DNA of 64,000 nucleotides from Evansella caseinilytica (GCF_900107275.1 NZ_FNPI01000003.1:62001-126000), one strand, 5' to 3'; counted from the stretch's first letter, positions 17,374 to 26,349 are shown. The notes: generated by a model not told the origin, from the letters alone. Translations and numbers: made by a program.

Positions 17374-18240
17374 TTACTTATTCAGCAACGAATAAATCAC
17401 GTTCCGCTCTTCGGAGGTAAGGGGTACGAGCGGCAAGCGGACACCGCCGACATCAAGTCCGGCAAATTGCAGCGCTGTTTTTACCGGCGCCGGATTCGGC
17501 GCGATAAACATTCCTTTCATCACCGGGAGCAGGCGCTGATGCATTACCGCCGCTTCCTTCACTCGCCCTGCTTCAAAGGCGCTGACCATTTCCTGCAATT
17601 CTTGTCCGATGACATGGCTGGCGACGGAAACGATGCCCGCTCCTCCTACGGCCAATACCGGCAAGGTTAAAGCGTCATCCCCGGAATAGAGCGTAAAATC
17701 ATCGGCTGTATTGGCAATAATCGTCGTTATTTGATCAAGGTCGCCGCTCGCCTCCTTAACGGCAACAATGTTGTCGATTTTGGAAAGGGCGATCACCGTT
17801 TCCGGCAAAATATTGGAAACAGTACGACCAGGCACATTATATAGCATCACCGGCAGCGATGTTTTTTCGGCAATTGCTTTGAAATGCGCATACATCCCTT
17901 GCTGAGACGGTTTATTATAATACGGCGCCACTAGCATGATCGCGTCAACACCGGCAGCTTCCGCTTTTTTCGACAATTCCATGGAAGCGTACGTGTTGTT
18001 GGAGCCGGTGCCGGCGATAATCGGAACACGACCTCCAACCACCTTCACGGTATGTTCAAACAAAGCGATCTTTTCTTCATTCGATAACGTCGGGGATTCC
18101 CCGGTCGTTCCTGCTACAACGAGAGCTTCCGTTCCATTTTCAAGCAAGTATTCAATCAGTTTCGTCGTTTTTAAAAAATCCACGTTTCCTTTTGCATCGA
18201 ACGGGGTAACCATTGCAGTAACAACTCGACCGAAATTCAT
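17374..18240 (-). CDS. dapA: 4-hydroxy-tetrahydrodipicolinate synthase
   Basis: Condenses pyruvate with aspartate semialdehyde, the first committed step to diaminopimelate, lysine and dipicolinate. At 288 residues it is full length. The Schiff-base Lys is in IVAVKEASGD and the catalytic Tyr in VMLYNVPGRT; AGTTGESPTLS is the substrate loop. It is last in the asd-dapG-dapA unit, 26 bases after dapG, and is followed by a strong terminator. Its product feeds dpaA/dpaB encoded just upstream. Confidence 0.96.
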   Translation of the reverse strand: MNFGRVVTAMVTPFDAKGNVDFLKTTKLIEYLLENGTEALVVAGTTGESPTLSNEEKIALFEHTVKVVGGRVPIIAGTGSNNTYASMELSKKAEAAGVDAIMLVAPYYNKPSQQGMYAHFKAIAEKTSLPVMLYNVPGRTVSNILPETVIALSKIDNIVAVKEASGDLDQITTIIANTADDFTLYSGDDALTLPVLAVGGAGIVSVASHVIGQELQEMVSAFEAGRVKEAAVMHQRLLPVMKGMFIAPNPAPVKTALQFAGLDVGGVRLPLVPLTSEERNVIYSLLNK

Positions 18241-18266
18241 ACGAATTCACTCCTTCTGACTAATCA

Positions 18267-19484
18267 TCAAACTCTTTCTGACAAAAACTTTTCATGCAAA
18301 GCATTGACGGCTTCAACCATGTCCTCGCCCTTCACCAATACCCAAATCGTCGTGTGGGAATCGGCCGATTGAAGAATTTGAATGTTTTTGCTTGTCAAAG
18401 CTTCCACGATACGAGATGTTACTCCGGGAACCCCGGTCATTCCGGCACCGACGGCAGAAACCTTCGCGCAATTCCTTACGATTTGAGGCGTCAGGTCCAA
18501 TTTTTCCAATATGGCCACTGCCCGATCTGCCACATCGTCACTTACTGTATAAGCTACCCCCATTGGATGAATATTAATAAAATCCACGGAAATGCTTTCT
18601 TTTGCCATCGCTTTAAAAACCTTTGTCTGTAAATCGTACTCTCCCTCTTTGGCGAATACTTTCACTTGCGTCACATTGCTGACGTGAGCAATGCCTGTCA
18701 CAGGCCGGTCTTCCACATCCCGGCCAACCTGCTTTGTTGTACTGCTCGTAATTAATGTGCCTTCATTTTTTGTTGTGGTGGAGCGGATGCGAATCGGCAC
18801 CTTCGCTTGCATAGCCACTTCGACGGCGCGGGGATGAATGACTTTCGCCCCCTGGTAAGCTAAATTGCAAATTTCGTTATACGTCACCACGTTCAACGGC
18901 TTGGCACCGTCAACGATGCGCGGATCTGCCGTCATAACTCCGGCAACATCGGTAAAAATATCAACGACCTCCGCCTTCAAAGCGGCACCTAACGCCGTTG
19001 CCGAAGTATCGCTGCCGCCCCTTCCCAATGTGGCAAGCGTGCCTTTCGGCGTTTCTCCCTGAAAGCCGGTAACAACGATGGCGTCATACTCTTCCAGGTG
19101 ATTCCGTAATCCTTCCACCTTCATATCGATGATTTTTGCATTTGTATATTCTTCATTCGTCCGGAATCCCGCTTGGGCTCCGGTCATCGCCAACGCCTTG
19201 ATTCCTTTGCGGTTTAACAAGTTCGAAAAGACTACGGAAGAAATCGTTTCCCCGCAGGAAGCAAGCAAATCAAGCTCTCTTTTGGAAACATTTCCGCGAT
19301 GACCGCCAACTAAATCCAACAATGTATCCGTAGCGTACGGATCTCCGGTACGTCCCATAGCCGAGACAACAACGACAACTTTATAACCATCCCTCAAAGC
19401 GTCAAGCACATGCTCCAAAGCGTGCTCACGAAGCTCTTCATTCTTGAGGGATGTTCCTCCAAATTTTTGGACTGCGACTTTCAT
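18267..19484 (-). CDS. dapG: Aspartate kinase I
   Basis: Phosphorylates aspartate, opening the aspartate-family pathway. A 405-residue protein with the N-terminal kinase motif KFGGTSL, substrate residues in GRGGSDTSATALGAAL and two C-terminal ACT domains that would bind an inhibitor. In B. subtilis the isozyme in this operon is inhibited by diaminopimelate; that assignment here rests on gene order. It lies between asd and dapA. Confidence 0.94.
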   Translation of the reverse strand: MKVAVQKFGGTSLKNEELREHALEHVLDALRDGYKVVVVVSAMGRTGDPYATDTLLDLVGGHRGNVSKRELDLLASCGETISSVVFSNLLNRKGIKALAMTGAQAGFRTNEEYTNAKIIDMKVEGLRNHLEEYDAIVVTGFQGETPKGTLATLGRGGSDTSATALGAALKAEVVDIFTDVAGVMTADPRIVDGAKPLNVVTYNEICNLAYQGAKVIHPRAVEVAMQAKVPIRIRSTTTKNEGTLITSSTTKQVGRDVEDRPVTGIAHVSNVTQVKVFAKEGEYDLQTKVFKAMAKESISVDFINIHPMGVAYTVSDDVADRAVAILEKLDLTPQIVRNCAKVSAVGAGMTGVPGVTSRIVEALTSKNIQILQSADSHTTIWVLVKGEDMVEAVNALHEKFLSERV

Positions 19485-19528
19485 CTGACTTCATCCACCT
19501 TTTTTCACATCTGAGGTACAACATTTTA

Positions 19529-20584
19529 TTAAGACTGGTTCTCAAGTAGTCCCAGCTTTTGCAGGGAAAAGGCAATCTGAACGGAATTCAGTGCCGCTCC
19601 CTTTAATAAGTTGTCGGCAACGATCCACATGTGGAATCCTTTTTCCTGATCCAAGTCCTTGCGAATACGTCCGACGAAGACATCGTCCTTCCCGGCTGCC
19701 TCAATGGCCATCGGATAAATTTGCTGCGCGGGATCATCCTGCAAAGTAATCCCCGGCGCTGCCTGGAGAACTTCACGAAGCTGCGGTACAGTCACACCTT
19801 CTTTTTCGACCTCGATATAAACGGACTCCGAATGTCCTGACTCCACAGGTAGTCTGACGCATGTGGCAGCCACTTGGATCGTCTGATCGCGCATGATTTT
19901 TTTCGTTTCCTGAATCATTTTTACTTCTTCAAAAGTAAAGCCGTTATCCTGGAATTTATCAATTTGCGGAATCGCATTAAACGCGATTTGATAATGCTTT
20001 TTATCTCCGCCTACCGGTAAGATTTCCGGGTTTACCTGCTCGTTGTTCAGCACTTGCCTGGATTGGACATACATTTCATCAATCGCTTCGGCGCCTGCAC
20101 CTGACACGGCCTGGTAAGTAGATACAATAATCCGTTTCAGGCCGAACGCCTGACGAATCGGCTGTAATGCGGCAACCATTTGAATCGTTGAGCAGTTTGG
20201 ATTGGCGATAATCCCGTTATGATCCCGTAAATCTTCTTCATTGACTTCGGGCACGACCAACGGAACATCCCCCGCCATGCGGTATGCGCTTGTATTGTCA
20301 ACGACAACGGCGCCCCGTTTAACAGCTTCGGGAGCGAGCGCTTTGGAGACGGATCCGCCGGCGCTGAATAAGGCAAGCTGAATCCCCTCGAACGACTCCG
20401 GTGTCGCTTCTTGAACCGTTAACTCCTCACCTTTAAATACAACCTTTTTCCCTGCTGATCGTTTACTGGACAAAGGCAGCAACGTTTTTACCGGAAAATT
20501 TAACCGCTCCAATGTTTTCAGCATCTGTTGTCCTACTGCGCCTGTAGCTCCTACAATAGCAACGTGATAACCTAAATGACTCAT
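19529..20584 (-). CDS. asd: Aspartate-semialdehyde dehydrogenase
   Basis: Reduces aspartyl phosphate to aspartate semialdehyde with NADPH. A 351-residue protein with nucleotide loop GATGAVGQQML, the active Cys in ANPNCSTIQ and a His region near RLPVESGHSES. It is the first gene of asd-dapG-dapA. The sigma-A-like promoter at 20677-20705 lies 93 bases upstream of the start, and AAAGGAG precedes the ATG. In B. subtilis it follows spoVFB closely; here 938 bases of repeats intervene. Confidence 0.95.
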   Translation of the reverse strand: MSHLGYHVAIVGATGAVGQQMLKTLERLNFPVKTLLPLSSKRSAGKKVVFKGEELTVQEATPESFEGIQLALFSAGGSVSKALAPEAVKRGAVVVDNTSAYRMAGDVPLVVPEVNEEDLRDHNGIIANPNCSTIQMVAALQPIRQAFGLKRIIVSTYQAVSGAGAEAIDEMYVQSRQVLNNEQVNPEILPVGGDKKHYQIAFNAIPQIDKFQDNGFTFEEVKMIQETKKIMRDQTIQVAATCVRLPVESGHSESVYIEVEKEGVTVPQLREVLQAAPGITLQDDPAQQIYPMAIEAAGKDDVFVGRIRKDLDQEKGFHMWIVADNLLKGAALNSVQIAFSLQKLGLLENQS

Positions 20585-20676
20585 GATAATAGCTCCTTTC
20601 TTTAGTACGATCTGACAAAATACTCCTCTGTTTTTTTACGATGGAAAACAATCCGCTGTCGGATATTTCTGTTCTC

Positions 20677-20705
20677 ATTATTTCGCACATTGCGGTACTT
20701 TTCAA
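20677..20705 (-). promoter_or_regulatory. Predicted sigma-A promoter of asd-dapG-dapA
   Basis: On the minus strand TTGAAA (20700-20705) and AATAAT (20677-20682) are 17 bases apart. It lies downstream of the family A repeat and gives vegetative expression independent of the dipicolinate synthase genes. Confidence 0.6.
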
Positions 20706-20720
20706 TGATATTTTCTTAAA

Positions 20721-20859
20721 GTGTATGTTCAAAAAGATCGCTTTTTATCTTTTTGAACATACACGATGCAATGAGTGAAGCTGATGCATTCTTTTCAGTA
20801 GGCTAGGAGCGGTTTTCTCGTAGCCTACGCATCGAGCGGAACCATTGCCTTTTTGAACA
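20721..20859. repeat. Family A repeat upstream of the asd promoter
   Basis: First hairpin GTGTATGTTCAAAAAGAT with ATCTTTTTGAACATACAC (perfect), then GATGCAATGAGTGAAGCTG, tip hairpin GTAGGCTAGGAG with CTCGTAGCCTAC and the closing CGAGCGGAACCATTGCC. The tip stem sequence differs from other copies on both arms. Confidence 0.85.
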
Positions 20860-20897
20860 GGCTCTTAAAGCGGATTTTAAACTTTTTTTGAAATTGC

Positions 20898-21275
20898 GGA
20901 TGTTCAAAAAGTCCGGGATACAGCGACTGCGAATCTCCGCGTTGCGTTGCCTCTCCGCTGCTCACGTACGTCCCGTGTACGCTCCGCTGCTCGATGCTGC
21001 CGCGCCTCGACCTTCTTGCCGCTGTGATGTCCTCCTTTTTGAACTTTTTTTCAAATTGCGGTTGTTCAAAAAGTCCGGGATACAGCGACTGCGAATCTCC
21101 GCGTTGCGTTGCCTCTCCGCTGCTCACGTACGTCCCGTGTACGCTCCGCTGCTCGATGCTGCCGCGCCTCGACCTTCTTGCCGCTGTGATGTCCTCCTTT
21201 TTGAACTTTTTTTCAAATTGCGGTTGTTCAAAAAGTCCGGGATACAGCGACTGCGAATCTCGTCGTTGCGTTGCG
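20898..21275. repeat. Tandem family B repeats (2.3 copies, 162-base period)
   Basis: GTTCAAAAAGTCCGGGATAC recurs at 20902, 21064 and 21226, exactly 162 bases apart. The first two copies run to CCTCCTTTTTGAAC and are nearly identical; the third is cut after about 50 bases. The copies are separated by TTTTTTTCAAATTGCGG. Long open frames run through the array on both strands, but these follow from the repetition and are not genes. Confidence 0.85.
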
Positions 21276-21330
21276 TTGACCATAAAAAAACAAGGTTGTC
21301 CCATGAAGGATGAGATTCAGAGGTTGCTTA

Positions 21331-21386
21331 GAAAAGAAAGGGGGCTTGAGACAACGGCGCTGCCTCTTAAGCTCCTTTTCTTTTCT
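21331..21386 (-). terminator. Terminator of dpaB (hairpin family D, copy 2)
   Basis: GAAAAGAAAGGGGGCTTGAG pairs with CTTAAGCTCCTTTTCTTTTC with few mismatches. The minus strand reads CCCTTTCTTTTCT at its end. The loop carries ACAACGGCGCTGCCTC, close to the loop of the hairpin at 625-676. It lies 137 bases after the dpaB stop. A solo family B end (ATCCTTTTTGAACACACGG) lies at 21438-21456. Confidence 0.55.
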
Positions 21387-21522
21387 AAAATCGCTCCAAC
21401 AGCAGCGCCCTATATCTTCATGCCACTGTCATGGCATCCTTTTTGAACACACGGAATGAGGAAGCAATCGATTCTTTCTTCCCGCTTATTGTCTATTTTA
21501 TCAACAGTTCGCATTTTTTTCA

Positions 21523-22116
21523 CTAATCTTTGTATCTTTCTATTAAAACAGGCTGAATTTGTTGATGGTTTAATGCGGCTTCCACCGTTTGCGGAATTTG
21601 CGTCATGTCGGCGACAAGGGAGTTCGGCTTCTTATATGGATGATCTTGGCCGAACGGAACAAAATAAATGTTTTTGGTAGCCATCAACCGCATGATATTG
21701 ATCCCGTTCAGTCCCAACGCGTCGTTTGTAGAGATTGCCAGGACGACAGGTCTGCCTGTGCGCAATGTTGCTTTTGCTCCCATTAGGACGGGGGAATCCG
21801 TCTGGGCGTTCGCGAGCTTGCTGGTGGAGTTTCCTGTCATCGGGGCAATCACCATACAATCGAGCGGAGTTTGCGGACCAAAGGGCTCCGCCTTTACAAT
21901 ACTGTCAACAATGGGTTCATCGGTGATACTCCTGATGGCATCAATCCAGCCTTGGCTGTCCCCGAATTTTGTATCTGTCGTCTGCACGGTATAGCTCACA
22001 AACGGCGTGACGCGTGCACCGGTCTTCACCAGCTGTTCCATCATCGGCAATACCTCATGATACGTACAATGTGATCCTGTCAATCCGAATCCGATATGCT
22101 TTCCCTTCAGTGACAT
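21523..22116 (-). CDS. dpaB: Dipicolinate synthase subunit B
   Basis: A 197-residue flavoprotein-like subunit (SpoVFB) which, with DpaA, oxidises dihydrodipicolinate to dipicolinic acid, the major spore-core solute, in the mother cell. Typical features are GKHIGFGLTGSHCTYHEV at the start and MVIAPMTGNSTSKLANA in the middle. The start directly follows the dpaA stop (22117), so the two are cotranscribed. Confidence 0.94.
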   Translation of the reverse strand: MSLKGKHIGFGLTGSHCTYHEVLPMMEQLVKTGARVTPFVSYTVQTTDTKFGDSQGWIDAIRSITDEPIVDSIVKAEPFGPQTPLDCMVIAPMTGNSTSKLANAQTDSPVLMGAKATLRTGRPVVLAISTNDALGLNGINIMRLMATKNIYFVPFGQDHPYKKPNSLVADMTQIPQTVEAALNHQQIQPVLIERYKD

Positions 22117-23019
22117 TTACACGCTTCCTCCTTTATTCGCGGACCATTGCTCAAGAAGTAGGGCTGTTAATACATTGGCAATAATCTTTCCTGCTGTTTT
22201 CGGCGCCACGATTCCCGGCAGTCCCGGTGCCAACAGCGCCTTGATCCCTCGCTTTTCAGCATAGCGAAAATCGGTTCCCCCCGGTTTGGATGCCAGATCA
22301 ATAACGAGTGCATGCGGCGGCATTTTAGAAAGAACATCCACAGATAATACTTTTGCAGGGATTGTATTGATTATGACATCGATGTTTTTTACTCGTTGCG
22401 GGAGTTCTGCCAAGGAGTAACTGTCCAGATGCATCTCAAATGCTCTCGCACGCAGGTTCAATTCATTTGCAATCACTTCCACCCGCGCCCCTAAATTTTT
22501 AAACGTTCTGGCAACTGTCATACCGACTCTGCCAAACCCGGTAACAGCAACGTTCGAATCGTGAATCGTGATGTCGGTATTTTGAATAACCATCATCACC
22601 GCTCCTTCAGCTGTCGGTATCGAGTTGTAAATGGCAACATCATCCCGTTCCAATAATTCGATCAGCTGACATTCATTGTTACTTGCAAGCTTTTTCAGCA
22701 CATTGTTGGAAATACCTGAATAAATAACCGTATGATCCGGTGTTTTTTTCAACCAGTTTTCCGGAAAAAATGTCTTTTCGCCGGAGAAGATCGATTCGAT
22801 TTCTCCTTCCTGGCTCATCCCGCTGACGGGCAAAACAATGGCATCGACGGTCTTTGGATCGATGGTGTAAAATGTCTGTTTATTTGCACCGACAAATCCA
22901 TCATCCAACTGGTCAAAACCAATCAATGACAGCTTTGCGTCATATTCTGATAGCTTGCGAATCACTTCAAGCTGCCTTGCATCACCGCCTACAATGGCTA
23001 TATGCATATCTGTTAACAC
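22117..23019 (-). CDS. dpaA: Dipicolinate synthase subunit A
   Basis: A 300-residue dehydrogenase-like subunit (SpoVFA) of mother-cell dipicolinate synthase. It has an N-terminal IAIVGGDARQLEVIRKL and a Rossmann loop VAVTGFGRVGMTVA near the middle. I start at the GTG at 23017-23019 (read LTDMHIAIVGG after the initiator), which sits behind GGGGAGAAAGG and matches the family N-terminus; an in-frame ATG 24 codons upstream is less likely. Expression is expected from a mother-cell sigma factor. Confidence 0.94.
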   Translation of the reverse strand: MLTDMHIAIVGGDARQLEVIRKLSEYDAKLSLIGFDQLDDGFVGANKQTFYTIDPKTVDAIVLPVSGMSQEGEIESIFSGEKTFFPENWLKKTPDHTVIYSGISNNVLKKLASNNECQLIELLERDDVAIYNSIPTAEGAVMMVIQNTDITIHDSNVAVTGFGRVGMTVARTFKNLGARVEVIANELNLRARAFEMHLDSYSLAELPQRVKNIDVIINTIPAKVLSVDVLSKMPPHALVIDLASKPGGTDFRYAEKRGIKALLAPGLPGIVAPKTAGKIIANVLTALLLEQWSANKGGSV

Positions 23020-23090
23020 AATACCTTTCTCCCCTTCCAGGTGATTTAGATTTATATAAAGGGGAACTTCTTGCGATGTTAAACTCACCA

Positions 23091-23120
23091 CATTCTATGT
23101 GAAAGCCTTGAATCATGTGA
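23091..23120 (-). promoter_or_regulatory. Possible sigma-K promoter of dpaAB
   Basis: On the minus strand CATAGAATG (23091-23099) resembles the sigma-K -10 pattern CATANNNTA, with an AC about 17 bases upstream. It is about 72 bases before the dpaA start. The match is imperfect; the call leans on known sigma-K control of spoVF. Confidence 0.35.
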
Positions 23121-23227
23121 GCCGTGGACACATAAAAAATTTAATTTCCCTGCTGTTCTTGTTTTCTCTGAGATATTTCCAAAAAAATCAGCGCCCCGCA
23201 CACCGAATAGACCGCTTCCGTTTTTAT

Positions 23228-23273
23228 AAAAAAAAGATGTCCCAACATGGACTTTTATCCATTCGGGACATCC
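23228..23273 (-). terminator. Terminator of the mlpA-ymxH unit
   Basis: On the minus strand GATGTCCC pairs with GGGACATC, with an inner ATGG/CCAT pairing and a run of eight T bases after it. It separates ymxH from dpaA. Confidence 0.85.
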
Positions 23274-23335
23274 CCAAAGCGATTGCCGTTTAAAAAAGTT
23301 GTTTTTGCAAACATTGTTGCTATCGGCCTGCTGAT

Positions 23336-23566
23336 TTACACCTCGATAATGATCATATCCTGGCCGATTTTTTTGATTTGTTTCCAATAAACCGTTACTT
23401 CCTTATCTCGTTTCCCCAGGCCGAACCACTTTACCGTGGGGATGACAAACGCTTCGATTTGCCCGTTTGTCTCATCAATAACAACGTCGGTTTGTCCCAG
23501 TACTCCGAGACGCTCCCCCTTTTGGTAATCAATGATTTCTTTATTGCTGATTTCGCTCAGCCTCAT
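23336..23566 (-). CDS. ymxH: YlmC/YmxH family sporulation protein (PRC-barrel)
   Basis: A 76-residue PRC-barrel-like protein (MRLSEISNKEIIDYQKGERL) of the YlmC/YmxH family, whose function is poorly defined. The start at 23566 follows GGGGGAGAAAA; a 13-codon in-frame extension overlapping the mlpA end is rejected. It lies between mlpA and dpaA, as in B. subtilis. Confidence 0.88.
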   Translation of the reverse strand: MRLSEISNKEIIDYQKGERLGVLGQTDVVIDETNGQIEAFVIPTVKWFGLGKRDKEVTVYWKQIKKIGQDMIIIEV

Positions 23567-23594
23567 TTTTTCTCCCCCATTTCTTTTAGTTGGT

Positions 23595-24836
23595 TTATTG
23601 AACAACTCCCATTGGCAGCTTCCCTTGCGGACTGATCAATGTAAGGGAAAACTCCTTGGAAAAAATCGCTTCGCTTGTTTTATGAACCATATCCAATGTC
23701 ACACTGTCGATCGATTCAATCATTTCGTCCAAGGTGCGGTGACGGCCGAGGAGCAATTCATTTTTGCCGTTGCGGCTCATCCGGCTGTTCGTGCTCTCCA
23801 GCCCGAGCATTAAGCTTCCCTTTAACTGCTCTTTTCCGTTGGCCAGCTCCCTTTCCGTCAAGCCGTCCAAACGGACTTTTTCTATCGTATTCATCAGAAT
23901 TTCATAGAGCTTATCGAGATGATCCTGGGCAGTGCCGGCATATACCGTCAGCATCCCTGTATCATGAAAGGCAGAGTGGTACGAATATACCGAATATGCC
24001 AGCCCGCGCTTTTCTCTTACCTCCTGGAACAATCGGCTGCTCATGCTGCCCCCCAACGTATTATTCAATAAAACAAGGCTGTAAATTTGCTCATTTCGCA
24101 GCGGAAAGCCTTCAAAGCCGATGCATAAATGTGCCTGTTCCGTCTCCTTTTTCTTTGCGATTCGATCGGAGTTAAACATTGGCTTCAACAACGTTCCGCT
24201 CTGGCTGCCCGGCTTCATCGGAGAAAACACTTCATCGACATAAGCTACAAACGATTCATCGACATTTCCGCAAATCGAAATAACTACATTATCGGCGTGA
24301 TAATATTGCTCCATATAGTCAAATAACGATTCGGGAGAAAATTTGGCCAGCGTCTCCTCCGTTCCCAAAATAGGGTATCCGAGAGGGTGATCACCAAAGC
24401 TGGCACGGCTCAGCAAATCGTGGACAATATCGTCAGGTGTGTCCTCATACATTTTAATTTCCTCTAAAACGACACTTTTTTCTTTAGCCAGCTCTGCTTT
24501 GTCAAAGGTGGAATGAAAGTACATGTCGGCAAGCACATCGACGGCATGCCTTGCGTGGTTATCCAGTACCTTTGCATAGTAGCATGTATACTCCTTTGAA
24601 GTGAAGGCGTTCACTTGACCGCCGATGGAATCAAACGATTCGGCAATTTGCTGTGCCGTTCTTGATTTGGTCCCCTTAAAGAACATATGCTCCAAAAAGT
24701 GGGAAACACCGTTTTCTTCCTTTGTTTCAAATCTCGAACCTGTACCGATCCATATGCCGATCGATACGGAACGAACAGTATTGTTTGGTTCAAAAACGAT
24801 TCTCAGGCCGTTCTTACTAGTAAATCTTTTAATCAC
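23595..24836 (-). CDS. mlpA: M16 zinc processing peptidase MlpA (YmxG)
   Basis: A 413-residue M16 peptidase with zinc motif HFLEH in GVSHFLEHMFFKGT and the third ligand in SVVLEEIKMYEDTPDD. I start at the GTG at 24834-24836 (IKRFTSKNGLRI after the initiator), directly behind AGGAGGATCAAG and matching the B. subtilis N-terminus; a 10-codon in-frame extension is rejected. It lies 16 bases after ylxY. In B. subtilis MlpA affects extracellular protease gene expression. Confidence 0.92.
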   Translation of the reverse strand: MIKRFTSKNGLRIVFEPNNTVRSVSIGIWIGTGSRFETKEENGVSHFLEHMFFKGTKSRTAQQIAESFDSIGGQVNAFTSKEYTCYYAKVLDNHARHAVDVLADMYFHSTFDKAELAKEKSVVLEEIKMYEDTPDDIVHDLLSRASFGDHPLGYPILGTEETLAKFSPESLFDYMEQYYHADNVVISICGNVDESFVAYVDEVFSPMKPGSQSGTLLKPMFNSDRIAKKKETEQAHLCIGFEGFPLRNEQIYSLVLLNNTLGGSMSSRLFQEVREKRGLAYSVYSYHSAFHDTGMLTVYAGTAQDHLDKLYEILMNTIEKVRLDGLTERELANGKEQLKGSLMLGLESTNSRMSRNGKNELLLGRHRTLDEMIESIDSVTLDMVHKTSEAIFSKEFSLTLISPQGKLPMGVVQ

Positions 24837-24852
24837 CTTGATCCTCCTAAGA

Positions 24853-25824
24853 TTATCTCTTGTCATTGATTCTTGTTTCGTTTAACACTTTACCCAACGG
24901 TCCGATTTCCAGTCCTTTGGCTGTGATCCCTGTGATCATTGCCTCGAGTCCTTTGACCGTCGCTTCCGTCGGATGCATCAATATCAGTGTGCCTGCCTCC
25001 GTTTTTTCCACTACGCGCTGTGCCATTTCCGCAGGGTTCGGGTTCTTCCAGTCCACCGTATCCACCGTCCATAATACAGTATACATGCCCAGTTCCCGCG
25101 CAACATCCACTACCTCCTGCCGGTAGCTGCCGCTCGGCGGGGCAAACCAGTCCGGCGTGACGCTTAGCGTTGTCTGCAGCACTTCATTCGTTCTTACCAT
25201 TTCGTCGTAGATGCCATTCCTCGATAAGTTTTGCATATTTGGATGTGAATACGCATGATTTCCTATTTCATGCCCTTCTTCTAATACCATCTTAGCAAGA
25301 TCGGGATTTTTTTTCACCCATGAACCATCCAAAAAAAAAGTGGATGTTATTTTATAGTGGTTCAATATCTTCAATATCTCTGTCAGATATTCATTTCCCC
25401 AAGCCACATTGATCATGAAGGTTACCATCTGTTTATCCGGATGCCCCCGGTAAATCGGCGCCGGCGGTAAATCTTTCAGCGTGACTTTCGGCGGTATTTG
25501 CTGATACACCAATTCTGCTTCACTGAACATTCCGGAGGACTTCATTCTATCATATGATGCCTGAACGTCGACGGAAATACCGTTGTATCCGGGAATCGCT
25601 TTCCACACGCTGTCGATGACCGCATCCTGAGGCGCCACGTGATAATCCTTTTGCTTAGCTAATATCTCCATATACAGCGGATCTTCTTCTTTCATGACCG
25701 TCACCGCCGCCTGGTTCCTCAATTCATTTATGTAACCGCTCGTAATCGGATGCTGGACGCTGGAAAACGATATGATCAAAATGAAAAGAAATGTCGCTGC
25801 CTGCAAAAGAAATCTCTTTAACAT
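24853..25824 (-). CDS. ylxY: Polysaccharide deacetylase-like protein YlxY
   Basis: A 323-residue exported protein with an N-terminal hydrophobic signal or anchor (MLKRFLLQAATFLFILIIS) and a NodB-like domain. The second motif HAYSHP keeps the metal-binding His pair. At motif 1, where active enzymes have TFDDG, this protein reads VTFMINVAWGNEYL, so the catalytic and metal-binding Asp pair is missing. It may be a non-catalytic glycan-binding relative, or may use other residues. The start at 25824 lies behind GGGGGAG. It is in its usual place between pnp and mlpA. Confidence 0.9.
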   Translation of the reverse strand: MLKRFLLQAATFLFILIISFSSVQHPITSGYINELRNQAAVTVMKEEDPLYMEILAKQKDYHVAPQDAVIDSVWKAIPGYNGISVDVQASYDRMKSSGMFSEAELVYQQIPPKVTLKDLPPAPIYRGHPDKQMVTFMINVAWGNEYLTEILKILNHYKITSTFFLDGSWVKKNPDLAKMVLEEGHEIGNHAYSHPNMQNLSRNGIYDEMVRTNEVLQTTLSVTPDWFAPPSGSYRQEVVDVARELGMYTVLWTVDTVDWKNPNPAEMAQRVVEKTEAGTLILMHPTEATVKGLEAMITGITAKGLEIGPLGKVLNETRINDKR

Positions 25825-25912
25825 ACACTCTCCCCCTTCACCAATAGGATTATGCATGTAAGGGACAAGTTAGAACGCGCAGGCGCCTGATTAGGAATAA
25901 ACGCGGGCATAC

Positions 25913-25953
25913 AAAAGGGTGTCTGAAAGTTTTTAATCTCTCAGGCACCCTCT
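25913..25953 (-). terminator. Terminator between pnp and ylxY
   Basis: On the minus strand AGGGTGCCTGA pairs with TCAGACACCCT (one mismatch), followed by TTTGT. It lies downstream of the family A copy that follows pnp. Confidence 0.7.
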
Positions 25954-25991
25954 CTTCCATGTTGGGACTGTGTCAAAAGCGAAAACGATAA

Positions 25992-26338
25992 GAGTCTGTT
26001 CAAAAAAGGCAATGGTTCCGCACGATGCGACCCAATTCCGCCTAAGTGCTGCCCACGTCCTATGGGCAACGGCGAAATGTCGTCATCCTGACTCCAAGAA
26101 AACCACTCACAGTCGGCCTGAAAAGAATGCATCGGCTCCATCCATTGCTTCGTGCTTGTCTCTTCCTCTGCAAGCACAGCTTCGATGACGATCCGTCGAG
26201 ACAACTCGATGGGAAAGGCATCGTAGCTTTGCTCGTCGCTGCACGCTCGATAGGAAAAAACCACGCCTATCGGGCTTTTAAAGCGATGCAGCTGCTTCGA
26301 GGTGTCCCATAAGGGAAAAAACACCTTTTTGAGACACC
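25992..26338. repeat. Family A repeat, long inverted copy with nested inserts
   Basis: Opposite orientation to most copies: GTTCAAAAAAGGCAATGGTT at the left, then an insert of about 70 bases (CAATTCCGCCTAAGTGCTGC to GTCGTCATCCTGACTCC) shared with the copy at 50668. AAAACCACTCACAGTCGGCC and GAATGCATCGGCTCC follow, then a further block (GTCTCTTCCTCTGC ... CTTCGATGA) shared with the recA-leader copy. It ends with a GGTGTC/GACACC hairpin 11 bases after the pnp stop. Confidence 0.75.
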
Positions 26339-26349
26339 ACCATTACATG

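Noticed and set aside
20825-21446. Long open frames of 141-159 codons on both strands through repetitive sequence, with repeating peptide blocks
   Set aside because: They are produced by tandem family B copies with a 162-base (multiple of three) period; no ribosome binding site or family resemblance.
25941-26324. 127-codon minus-strand open frame after pnp
   Set aside because: It lies inside the long family A copy and has no coding features.
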